Assembly (NCBI RefSeq): GCF_047948215.1
Contig: NC_134464.1
Span: 6,582,001 to 6,646,000 of the forward strand
Length of the DNA stretch: 64,000 nt
Reading direction: 5' to 3'
Source of the DNA: Lycorma delicatula
Lineage: Eukaryota > Arthropoda > Insecta > Hemiptera > Fulgoridae
The notes below the pieces were generated by a model that saw only the letters and a program-made list of their open reading frames with translations, was not told the origin of the DNA and made no database searches. The translations under genes were made by a program, and so were the position numbers. Shown piece after piece: positions 35,097 through 45,039 of this stretch (the first letter of the stretch is position 1; every line of letters begins with the position of its first letter).

Positions 35097-35286
35097 TGAA
35101 TTAAATTCCTGTGAATTTTGTTTGATAAACTTAGAAAGTCAATTGAAGTCATTGTCAGTAGAAATAAAATCTTGTACACAGCGAATCATTGATCTTCAGT
35201 TAAAAAGACAACAGGAGTTATGGACATTAATCACTATGCTAAGTTGCAATCAAATACATTCTCAATTACAACCAACACAGTCACAG
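35097..35286 (+). CDS. IKK-beta-like kinase exon 5 (diagnostic scaffold-domain end)
   Basis: The exon follows TTTCAG and begins with T, completing a split Ser codon (AG+T). It encodes residues 263-326: ELNSCEFCLINLESQLKSL, then SCTQRIIDLQ and LKRQQELWTLITML, ending QPTQSQ at a CAG/GTATAT phase-0 boundary. The segment LQLKRQQELWTLI (residues 296-308) closely parallels the conserved LQEKRQKELWNLL at the end of the vertebrate IKK-beta scaffold/dimerisation domain. This is the strongest single piece of evidence for the family. The region is a heptad-rich helix that supports dimerisation. There are no internal stops and phases agree with both neighbours. Confidence 0.85.
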
Positions 35287-35960
35287 GTATATTACAGTAT
35301 TTTTTTTCTAGTCTATAAGATAAACATAGTTAACTTATTTTTTCAAGCGATAAAGTTTCATTCATTTGAAGTTAAAAATGCGTGGAGTACATAAACTTTA
35401 TAATAAATAAATAAACTTAAATAAATAAATAAACTTTATAATAAATACACTGAACAAATAGGCTGTTATATAAACTTTAATTAGATGTATTTTACAATAA
35501 CATGTTTCAAAATATATGATCCTTCATGAAAAATTTAATACTATTTCAATATAGCTAATGTCATCTATGCGGGAGGTCATATAGTAACTTTAAAACTAAT
35601 AAATAAGTAAATAATATTCATTTTTCAATTAATATTATAATCACAAGTGAAGCCTTTTCATTATTTAAAGTATTTTCATTATTTAAAGTTTGCAAACTTT
35701 TGTGAAAGACCATCTTATTATTTTTTGTATTATACAGTCGCATGACATATTAGTAATTATGCAGCTACATTTATTTCTTTTCAGTTAAAAGGACAGAAAA
35801 AATACAACATAAAGGAAAATATAATCTAAAATATGGTATTAAGTAATACATAGTTTACCGTTATAATAACAATTCTGATTTATGCCAGTCAGGGACAGTT
35901 CATTTGTCAATTGATTGTCCCTTCTTTCTCTGCCCTTTCCTTATTCTTTATTTATTCATG
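35287..35960 (+). other. Start of intron 5
   Basis: AT-rich, with short direct duplications (aataaataaataaac near 35400; catttatttaaag near 35660). No gene seen before the small ORF at 35975. Confidence 0.5.
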
Positions 35961-35974
35961 TTAGGATGAGCGAT

Positions 35975-36139
35975 ATGAAAATTACATCGACCAGCATTCT
36001 TGTTCTGTTTGCAGTGTTAATAGCAGTAAGTTCTAGTAGTGGGCAGGGCAGCAACTTCTTTATTCGAGCAACCCTCTGTACCTGTCTAAGAACTCTTTTC
36101 CTTTACAAAGGTTGCACAAAAAGTGAAACTAGCGGTTGA
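35975..36139 (+). CDS. Candidate small secreted Cys peptide in intron 5
   Basis: A 54-codon ORF has a clear signal-peptide shape: MKITSTSILVLFAVLIAV, then SSSSGQG as a likely cleavage region. The predicted mature part of about 29 residues has three Cys (LCTCLRT...KGC) and a basic, polar end. AATAAA lies 12 bases after the stop (36151-36156). An upstream in-frame ATG at 35966 would add three residues. I know no homologue. The frame contains a perfect GTAAGT donor (in codons 18-19), so it might alternatively be a first exon, or a chance ORF. Confidence 0.3.
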   Translation: MKITSTSILVLFAVLIAVSSSSGQGSNFFIRATLCTCLRTLFLYKGCTKSETSG

Positions 36140-36410
36140 ACTGCCTGCCAAATAAAGCCAAGCTCCTTCTATCAAAATATGTGATCTAATTTAATGTAAG
36201 GGATTAAATGTTTAACAGATAATGAGGGTTTTGAATGTCTAGGTAATGTGTTGATATAGGACTGAAAAAAATGGGAAAAGTAATTGAAAAATGGGGAAAA
36301 TAGTATGCGAGGGTTTTTATCAAAGTGTGAGTCGATGTAGATTGAAAGGGTTCCAAAAGATAAAAGAGACTGTCTATAAAACATAGTTTGTCCCTATTTA
36401 GATTTACAAA

Positions 36411-36600
36411 AGAAAAATTACAGCTGAAAAATAACAAAATTAGCATTTCAGCTGTAGAAATGAGATTTATGAGAAGTGTTTCTGGAAGATGAGATAATGC
36501 AGAATTAAGTGCATTGTTATTAGAAAATTTACTTATTAGCAGAATCGGGATATAGATGTGAAAGTTCAACAAAAGAATCGAAACAACCTGCATAAGTTAA
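36411..36600 (+). pseudogene. LINE 3'-end fragment
   Basis: A short frame contains AEMRFMRSVSG followed in sense by NAELSALLLENLL, resembling the C-terminal block of insect LINE polyproteins (E-M-R-x-L-R-x-V-x-G). It is small and decayed, so assignment is tentative. Confidence 0.35.
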
Positions 36601-36639
36601 GATGATATGCTCACTAAGGAGATATGTCTGCTCCATGAG

Positions 36640-36925
36640 TGCATCCATCCTCTATTAATCAAAACATGGCAAAACAGTTGCAAAAGTTTTGAATTGAGAT
36701 AATGGGTATTCTCTGTATGGTCCAAATTTGGCATGATTTTATTTCCACTTCTTGAAATTAAAGGAACTTTGAAGCAGAGAACACTTGCAAACTGATAGTT
36801 ATATCCACCAAACTATGACCGATCAGTTCAAGAAACAAGAGTTTTTCAATGAGGAGATCAAATTCTTCTCCCAATCTAAAAAATGTTTGGATGTTAATAG
36901 AAATTTTGTTGAAAAATAGGTAAAG
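36640..36925 (+). pseudogene. mariner-family transposase C-terminal fragment
   Basis: Frame pieces LYGPNLA, FYFHFLKLKEL and QSKKCLDVNRNFVEK followed by a stop correspond to the YSPDLAP block, the F-x-x-L-K-x-x-L block and the KCLD-x-NGDYVEK C-terminus of mariner transposases. Only the last third of the protein is present. Confidence 0.6.
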
Positions 36926-38159
36926 CACACTGGCATTTTAAAATCAAGGATTTTAAGTTACAATACATTATTGTCAGTTTAAGTTAAAGCTATTCTTACG
37001 TAACAATTGACCCTTGTATATTTAGTTTATCAGCAGAGGAGGAGCTAATATTACTGTGTAAGATTTAAAAAGGAGTGATCTTTACTGATGTTTTCAGTAA
37101 CGTCAAGAGTTGTTCAGTAAAATCAGGGAGCCTGTGGTTTATCTGTAGATATGTTTGTTAAATCTGATCAGGATTTGTAATATCACTGCTGTTGGTAAGT
37201 TTACATTGATGTACAATTACTTGAAAGTAGTTATGAACATAAAAATACGTTCATTGTTAGTCGATTGAGGTTTGGACTTAGCTATAATAAAGGCCCTTAT
37301 CGCTCAGGACATGCAGTTGCCGTTTAAAACTGGATGTGCTCTGCTCTGATCGTTTCATATGTTTTAGCCCCGTATATTGCTCTCACCTTTGTTCCTTTAC
37401 TGACCATGTAATCAGGTAGGCCAGGCTGATTGGGTTCTAGTGGTAGGTTACTCATCATTTGAATAGTTCTGCCTCATATGGTAAGTTGGTTTGTGTTATG
37501 TAACCGCGTTGAGGTAGCATATAGTAATTGTGGACATCTGCATACTATAATTTGATGCTTTTAACTCATAGTTTGATATATGTGCTCTGTACAATTATGT
37601 GCTCTTTACTGAAACTGCACCTTTGATGTTTGTTACCCGCAGTGTTGATCACAAGGAGAAATCTACAAGGTTGGAGATTTGTTAGTTCAGTAAATCTGCT
37701 GGATAACTTTAAACACCACAAAAAAGATTGTGTAAAATTAGTATAATATAGTATTCAGATTGCAAAATAAAACTACATCTTAAAATTTTTAATTTTTTTG
37801 ACATTGTAAAATTAGAAACTGCCAGTAAATGTAAAATGATTTTAACTCCTCAGAAGCTATTTAAATGAATTTAATAAACAGCATATTTTAAGTTTCATTA
37901 ACGCCATTAGAATACATATACAGAATATTTTATATATATATATATATACTTAATTTTTATTTTGATATTTTTCATTTTTTAGGTTTTGCCAATAATAATA
38001 GTAATAATGTGTGTAATTCTCCTAAACTGAAGCTCTTTATCCCGTCTTGGTGTTAAACTTCTTATTTTTTAACCCTTTCAATATCTGTTTAAACTTTATT
38101 GTCTACTCTTGGAATTTATGTTCAGGAATTGTATATCTGTTTAAAACATTTTACTTATA
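36926..38159 (+). other. Intron 5 sequence without recognised features
   Basis: AT-rich, with a (TA)n run at 37931-37948. A somewhat less AT-rich stretch at about 37260-37560 looks repeat-derived, but no domain was readable. Confidence 0.4.
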
Positions 38160-38356
38160 TAATTCATTAACATATTTTCTTAGTAGTAGTGCCAGTGATC
38201 TGCTATTTAGCAGGTCCTTACACAGCATTGGCGCTCCATTCTTTTCTACTTTGAGCTAACCTTTTTGTATGAACATAATTTCTTTCTACCTTAATATCAT
38301 TGAGCAGTTTCCATCTTAGTCTACCTCTTCCTCTCTTACCATTCACTGTATCCTCT

Positions 38357-38517
38357 TTTTTTTCCTGTTTAGCCTCTGGGAATTACCATTCAGGTATTAC
38401 TTATGAGGATGATATGTATGAATGTAAACTGCCTTTACTAGGACTTGAACACTGGAACTTTTGACTTCCAAATCAGCTGATTTGGGAAGACACGTTCATT
38501 ATACGAACCCAGTGGGT
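38357..38517 (-). repeat. SINE copy 2 with intact target-site duplication
   Basis: The reverse complement shows tcttcccaaatcagctgatttgg-aagtc, gttccagtgttcaagtcc, taaaggcag and the tail ...aggctaaacaggaaaaaa, with the middle deleted. It is flanked by ttcactgtatcctct (38342-38356) and ttcactgtaccctct (38518-38532), a 15-base target duplication with one mismatch. This fixes both ends of the SINE and proves insertion into the LINE. Confidence 0.85.
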
Positions 38518-39167
38518 TTCACTGTACCCTCTAAGGCAACTTTAACAAACAGTTCTTCCATACAATGCCCAACCCAGTTTTTTTTCTAGCTCTCAAAGTC
38601 TACATTTCTGATCTACTCTCTCCCACTTTCTCTAATACCTTATTAATATTAATTTTGTCTGTCCACTTTATTTTTTCCATCCTCCTCCAGATGCACATCT
38701 CAAAAGCTTATAATCTTTTCTCACATTCCTTGCATTAAGCCCATATTTCTGCCCCATGTAATGCTATACCCCATACAGAATATTTGGTGATTCTTTCTCA
38801 GTTGTTTGTCAAACTTGAAACACAACAAGCCTCTTTCTATTGAAAGCTTTTTTCCATTGTAATTTTAGTTTTTATTTCTTTTGAGCATTTCATATCATCA
38901 CAGATCATGCTCCCAAGATGTTTAAAGGACTCCATCTATTCAATTTCTTCTCCTTCTAGGTTAACTAACATATTTTTCTTATCCTTGCCAACCAACCATC
39001 ATGCATTTAATTTTCTTACTGCTGATTTTCATACCAAAGTCCTTAACACACTTCATCTAAGTTCATCTGAATCATCTAAGCATTCCGGTAAGTGCCTTGA
39101 TATTTTCCTTTCATGCACTTTTCTAAGATGTCCTCAAGGTAAATGTTAAACAGGGTAGATGAAAGAC

Positions 39168-39362
39168 AGCAACCACCAGGTTGGTCTAGTGGTGAACGCA
39201 TCTTCCCAAATCAGCTTATTTGAAAGTCGAGAGTTCCAGCATTCAAGTCCTAATAAAGGCAGTTACTTTTATACGGATTTGAATACTAGATCATGGATAC
39301 CGATGTTCTTTGTTGGTTGGGTTTCAATTAACCACACATCTCGGGAATGGTCGAACTGAGAC
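39168..39362 (+). repeat. SINE copy 3, with tRNA-like head
   Basis: Begins ccaggttggtctagtggtga (a tRNA/pol III A-box-like start), has gagttccagcattcaagtc as a B-box-like element about 45 bases on, and continues with the body shared with copies at 16139 and 38357 (acttttatacggatttgaat, ggttgggtttcaattaacc). The 3' tail seen in copy 1 is cut off after gaactgagacgc. Confidence 0.8.
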
Positions 39363-40189
39363 GCACAAAAACCTTATTTCCTTTCTTCCTAAACTTCCCT
39401 AACTTTTCAGAATGTTTATCTAAATTCATCAAGCCTGCAGGCTTTTCTGTTATTCTTTTCTTTCAAGGTTTTTCCACTTCCACCTCCAGAATATGATGTT
39501 CCTTTTCTTCTTTACACACACTTGCTTCTTCATCTAAACTAACTTCACTCGGTCAATGTTCTAAGTCATACAGCCCTTCTATATATTCTTTCCATCTTCA
39601 CAGAACTTCCTGAGAATCCCTGACTATTGTCCCATCTTTATTTACAATTTCCATTCTTATTGCGCTTCCTTTTCTTTGAAAACATATCTGTTTCACCTCT
39701 CTGTATATCATATCGAATTTTCCTTCTCTCTCCAACTGTTCTATCTCATCACACATGTTTCTCATCCAATTCTCTCTTGCCTTCACAATTTCCCTCCTTA
39801 ACTCATTATTTAATCAACTACACCTTTTTCTTCCTTCATTATTGTGTACATTTTTCCATTTTGTTTTTTCTTCCATCTTCTGCACCATGGCTTCAGTGAC
39901 CTGCTATTTCTTTGTTCTATTACTTTTCTTAAACCCTATTACCTCTATATTTTATATTTTCTTAAGCGCTGCTTAAACTTTATATGATATCAGTGCTGTC
40001 TGTGAAAATAAATTTTATCAAGGCTGATGGATTAAGAGTGGATTGAGATTTAGTCTAGAATGTTATATCTGAATAAAAAATAGTAATAAACTTTTTTTAT
40101 TGATGTGAGTGAGGTTTGTTTGTTTAAGGGAGAACAAAAAAAACAAAAAAACATGCATTTATTATTACTTAGTTTATTTTTTTTTCTAG

Positions 40190-40578
40190 ATTGCTCCAGC
40201 AGTGAGTAATGGTATACATACTAGAGTTATAAATAATTCTGCAGAAGTTAGTAATATTACTGTTACTGATGTAAGTAAGAAGAGTTTAGTTAATAATAAT
40301 ACTGCTAGAACTCAGGATATTTTACCCCAACAAGCTACTAAGGCTGATTTCAGTTACAGTATTCCTTGTTATAATGCAGCCTCCATGTTTAATAATAACA
40401 ATAATACTGACATCATTAATAACTACACTGACATCACTGACAGACAGCCACTTATGCCGGTTTCATCAGCGAGTAGTAATTCAGTTACACAGATATCAAC
40501 AACTACAACTCCTGCAAATACAACAGCCGGATTGGATTCCAGTGTTATATTTTTTGAAAATGAAAGACTGAGATGCGA
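40190..40578 (+). CDS. IKK-beta-like kinase exon 6 (Asn/Ser/Thr-rich linker)
   Basis: The exon starts in phase 0 after TTTTTTTTTCTAG and encodes residues 327-455: IAPAVSNGIHTRVINNSA, poly-Asn and Asn-Ile-Thr rich stretches (NNNNNTDIINNYTDITD), then STTTTPANTTAG and a final FFENERLRC. It ends two bases into a codon before GTAAGT. This is the low-complexity link between the scaffold domain and the extreme C-terminus, as in vertebrate IKK-beta, where a Ser/Pro-rich stretch precedes the NEMO-binding motif. FFENERLRC aligns in position with the helix just before that motif. Confidence 0.75.
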
Positions 40579-41295
40579 GTAAGTAATTTTTTTTAAATTA
40601 TACTGATGGACAAAAAAAAATTTTTTTAATATTTCTCTAAGTGTGATACAATTTCTTGAATTGTTTTTTTTTGCGTACATTACAGATCTGTAAATACAAT
40701 CTTTTTATCACCCTTAGTTTTAAATAAATTATGCTTCAAAAAGAATTAAGGAAAATATAGTTAAAATCTGTAGTCTCTGTCTAGCAGTGGTTCTGAAAGG
40801 ACATGTTTTCTAATGCTCTGTGTTGTGTGTGTGTGTACCTGAATAACATTTCCAGTGTCGTCACCAACATACCGTTGGGATGCCCAGTCCAGCCAATGAT
40901 AGCGTTATATCTTTTGTCTGACCTTCCGGTCAAACCGGATAAGGTTTATCACAGTTTACTTTTATTTTATTTTAAATAAGTGGCTAACAATACGTTAAAT
41001 ATGTCAATTTTATTTTTAGGCGCACGACAAAGTAATTTTATTACTTAAGTAGTGATTAGTATGATTAGTATTAAGTAAATCATTTTTACTTAAATTTTAT
41101 AGTCATTCACTGTTAGAGACTTTTCCAGGTTTAACCATCCCCTTGTATTAGCAATTTACGCTAATATAAGCTGTTATCCACTTAAGTCTTATTTTATATT
41201 TTTTTTAAATAAGTTAATTTATTATTTTTGACATTTTAAACTTATACTAGTATTAAAATTTAGATATAATTTTTTTAAATTTTTTATTAATTTAG
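40579..41295 (+). other. Start of intron 6
   Basis: AT-rich, with GT runs near 40822 and no gene. It ends at a LINE insertion whose first bases create an acceptor-like TTTAG. Confidence 0.5.
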
Positions 41296-43985
41296 GCTAA
41301 TGGTGACTAATTGCCCACCACCTCCTCGTTCTCCATCCTCTGAAATTTCCGGCAGAGAGTTTGTAACCTTGGGAGCTCAGAAAAGGATCAAACGTGAGGG
41401 GTTGGTAGCCATGGGCATGAGTCCATAGAGCAAACCACAACTGAGGGCGGTCCAGAAACGGCATATGCTACCATGGAAGTTACAAGGGAAACCCTCTTAC
41501 AACCACCAGTCAAGAAACAGGAGAAAATCCCACCCATAATGTTGAACTGCCCTAGGGAGTGGTCCATGTTGGCGAGAGCCATATCCGCCATAGTCTGCGG
41601 GTGCCTGGTCGCAAAGAGCACCAGGCTCTCAATAAGGCTGCAATTAAGCAGTGAAGGTGATTTCCGGGAAGTGCAGAGCTTTCTGCACTCGAAGGGCATT
41701 GCCTTTCACACTTACCAGCTCCCTAAGGAGAGGGAGCTTAAAGTCGTGGTGTGAGGTATCCCCTTTGGGGCCACCTGTGAAGAAGTGAGAGAGGAGCTCT
41801 CCTCACTAGGCTGTGACGTGGCATCAGTGAAAAAGCTAACCACAAGAGACGGTAGGGAAACCCCTATGTGCTTTGTGGCACTTAAAAGAACACCAGCTGC
41901 CAGGGGCATCTACGACATCGACAGTATGTTTTACTGTAAAATAACAGTGACGGCATTCGTTTCGAAAGCTCGGACCATTCTCCGGTCTTACTGTGCCTAG
42001 CAGGGGCCGAGTGAGACCCACCTCTTACTCCCCTAAGGTCAGTGAACTGGGGATAGTTCCATGAAGCTCTCCAACGGGATTTTAGGCCGGTAGATCCAGA
42101 ACTCCTGACCACACCGGAGGACATCAACGATACGGTCGATCGCGTCACGTCGTCCGTAAATGAGGCTCTGTCTTGTAGCACTACAGAGAAAGCCTCACGG
42201 CCCCTCCGTAACGATCCCCCGCCCCACATCTCCGAGGCAATCTTTGAAAAACGCCGGCTGAGGAGGAGCTATCGCCTCACCCTGTTCCTCGACGACAAGC
42301 GGGCATTTTGCAGACAAACGGACAAGGTGAAAGTGTTGCTGGTAAAACATCGCGAAAAATCTTGGAGAGATTATCTCGTCTCGATATCGGACGGCATCTC
42401 TTCGGTGTTCAGGTTGAATAAACGGCTACGCGAGGGAAATAAGCCACGCCACCCAGTGTTGGGACGACGAGGTTTCTTGGCTTATTCCGAGTCTGATCGG
42501 GCGGAGGTCTTCGCGGACATACCGAGGTGGAATCTTTCCTCGCGCACTACTTCGCTCAGGTAGAGGATGCATCCCGCGAAATAGACCGCGTCACTGAAGC
42601 TGAAGTGACCGCGGCTATCAAAGCCACAAGCTCCGATTATGTCTCCAGTGGTGGATGGGATCATGGTCTGAGCATACCGGAACGTTCCTCCCGCACTCAT
42701 AGCGATCATGGCCATCCTTTTCACGTCCATTTTGTACGTAGGGTATTTTCCAGAATGCTGGAAAACTGCGAAGGTGGTACGCCTGCCCAAACCGGGGATA
42801 AGGCTATATTCTCCCTGGAATTACAGGGCGATCTCCTTACTACCGACATTGTCAAAGTTGTTCGAAAGAATTTTCCTCGAGCGACTTCGGCGATGTCTGG
42901 GGCCGGAGGTCTGAGCAGTTTGGGTTCAGAGAAGACCACTCGATGACCCTCCAACTATTTCGACTGGTGGATAGCCTTTTCGGAGGCTTGAATAGGAAAG
43001 CGGTGACGGTGGCCGTTTTCTTGGATGTGGCTAAAGTCTTCGATAAAGTTTGGCTTGACGACCTACTATATAAACTCACTCACACGACGTTCCCTCGCCG
43101 CCATTTCAAGCTAATAAGGCCTTACCTACTGGGAAGACAGTTCGCAGTACGCATTGGGGATCCTTATCAACTACCAGGGCGATAACCGCCGGGATTCCCC
43201 AGGAGGCAGTCCTTTCGCTTATTCTGTACACTGCTTATACAAACGATATGCCGTTGTCGGACCCCGTCAACACCGCTTTATACGCCGATGATACGGCATA
43301 TTACTACACATCCCGAGATATGGATTACGCAGTCGAAAGACTCCAGCGGCAACTGGATTTAGTGGAGCCGTGGCTAAATAAGTGAAGAATCAGGCTCAAC
43401 GGGGGAAAGTTCGTGGCCGTGCTATTCACATGCAAGCGACGCGTTCCGGCCAGACAGCTGGAAATCTCGGGGGGAAAAATACCCTTTGAGATAAAAGTTA
43501 AATATCTGGGAATAGTCCTGGATAAATGGTTTACCTTAGCGGAACCCCCTAAAATAAAATATGTAACCCAGAGGTCAAAGGCCGCCAGGGCTTCCCTATA
43601 TACCCAGTGCTTAATCGAGCCAGCCCCATTCCGCTGGCGACTAAGATAATCATATACAGACTGTACGTCTTGCCAGTTCTAACATACGCCTACCTGGCAT
43701 GGGGAGCTCTGTTGTGCTCCACGTTCCAGAAAAAGCTAGAGGCTGTCCAAAACATGGTGCTGCAGACGATTTTAGTAGCACCGTTGTTTGTCAGAAACGC
43801 CACACTTCGCTACGACGCGGAGATAAAAACCGTGTCGGAAGTGGGTGTAGCACAGGTGCGTGGACTGTTCGGGAGAGCGGCCGTATCCGAAAACAGCCAT
43901 CTCAGGGACATATGTTGAGAGGACCCTATACCGCAAGGTGTGAGCATTGTGACCGAATGTTACAAACATTCAGTCTCTTGCTTTA
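41296..43985 (+). pseudogene. Jockey-like LINE relic: ORF1 and RT, endonuclease deleted
   Basis: GC-rich relative to the host. ORF1 reads MVTNCPPPPRSPSSE and, from 41473, the RNA-binding PRE_C2HC-type domain (FHTYQLPKERELKVVVRGIP; ARGIYDID). The zinc knuckles and the whole endonuclease that should follow are absent; near 42000 the sequence passes directly to the endonuclease-RT linker (KHREKSWRDYLVSISDG). RT pieces are WNYRAISLLPTLSKLFER, AVFLDVAKVFDKVW, LYADDTAYY (intact YADD at about 43272-43298) and the C-terminal KVKYLGIVLD. At least six frameshifts or stops lie between the pieces. The tail to about 44.2 kb is non-coding 3' UTR-like sequence. Confidence 0.8.
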
Positions 43986-44229
43986 GAGCATTTCAATTTA
44001 CCTACTTATTACATTTTTATAAAAGGTTTGTTTTTTATTTTTATGAATCGCTCTTAACGTTACCGCTTGCGTGCAAAAAACCCTAATAATGTTGAAAAAT
44101 ATTAAATGGGCTTAGATTGAGATGTTTTCAATAAAATTTGATAGGAAAGATACGTCAGGAAAGATACATTTCCGTTAATAATAGTGACTATTAAATTATG
44201 TTGGGATCAACAAAATACCAAGTCAATGG

Positions 44230-45030
44230 ATTTGGTATAAAAGGTTTGAGGACACCTTCGGAGCGTAATACAACAAAACCATTTGTTCAATTATTATTAA
44301 GCTCTCCTTAGGACATTAGATTTTATCTATATCTGTACTATTATAGGATATTATAATGGAGTAGATTAAATTAATATTAGTTCATGTATTTATTTTACGA
44401 CTGAATATTTGTGCCACAAACAATGGCTACTGAGCCTCGAAACAGTTTAGCGACCTAGAGCTAACCTAAAAGCGTGGTATAATACACCACTCGCTTGCAT
44501 GTCCCACCACTCACTTATCATATATCATCACTAAAATGGGTAGGCGCACCCCATCAACTACTAAAACATATATGAAAATCAATAATTAAATTTATCTTGT
44601 CAACGACAGCAATTCGTTGCCACGCCAAGGCCGCTGAATGCCAGCAAGGACCTGTCCACCATTAAAGTGCTTGGAGCCTTAATCTGGCTGGTAGCCAGCC
44701 ATATTTCTCGGTTAGCTAACTACAGCAGCGTGGTAGGAGTCTTTTTCCTTAGGTAAACTACTGATGTCAGTTGAACAAAGCTACCGCATCAAGGAACTCC
44801 CACACAGTCCGATAATGCGACTCTCGCCACATTGACTCGCAGCTTGTGAGTGGCCAATTTTCCCCTTAACCACTAAGTTCCAGGGTAGCCTGAGTTCTGC
44901 CTCCCCCTGAGCTGGGCAGTTGAACATCATGTGTTTGTTCGACTGGACCACCTCGCAGACACACAGCTCATCAACTGCCAGGCGGAACCGAAACAGTATT
45001 GGTTTAAATTTACATGGTTGGAGAGCAGTC
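44230..45030 (-). repeat. 3' UTR-like end of the R1-like LINE
   Basis: Non-coding sequence of intermediate GC content continues the minus-strand LINE beyond its last coding block (about 45046) to about 44.4 kb, where composition returns to AT-rich. The exact 3' end and any target duplication were not determined. Confidence 0.35.
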
Positions 45031-45039
45031 GGGCTCCTG

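Larger units (their letters stand above)
38160..39900 (-). pseudogene. LINE relic with deleted RT core, invaded by two SINEs
   Basis: On the minus strand, from high to low coordinates: ARENWMRNMCDEIEQLER (endonuclease-RT linker, 39786-39598), EVSLDEEAS, an AEMLKS-like piece near 39400, then after the SINE at 39168-39362 GCCLSSTLFNIYLED, LEGEEIE, KKAFNRKRL, QTTEKESPNILYG (decayed) and TKLILI. The order is that of one LINE of the same general type as the relic at 31215-33960. The segment normally lying between AEMLKS and GCCLS (RT fingers and first palm motif) is missing, as is a readable FADD box. A second SINE (38357-38517) splits the 3' part. Confidence 0.8.

Noticed and set aside
36172..36593. 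Overlapping minus-strand frames of 70 and 129 codons
   Set aside because: Hydrophobic low-complexity text arising opposite a + strand LINE-like fragment; no domain.
39168..39240. A functional tRNA gene
   Set aside because: The A- and B-box-like elements are imperfect and the sequence continues into a SINE body shared with two other copies; no cloverleaf acceptor stem could be formed.
39627..39976. Phe/Leu/Ser-rich + strand frames resembling membrane proteins
   Set aside because: They are antisense shadows of the minus-strand LINE linker.
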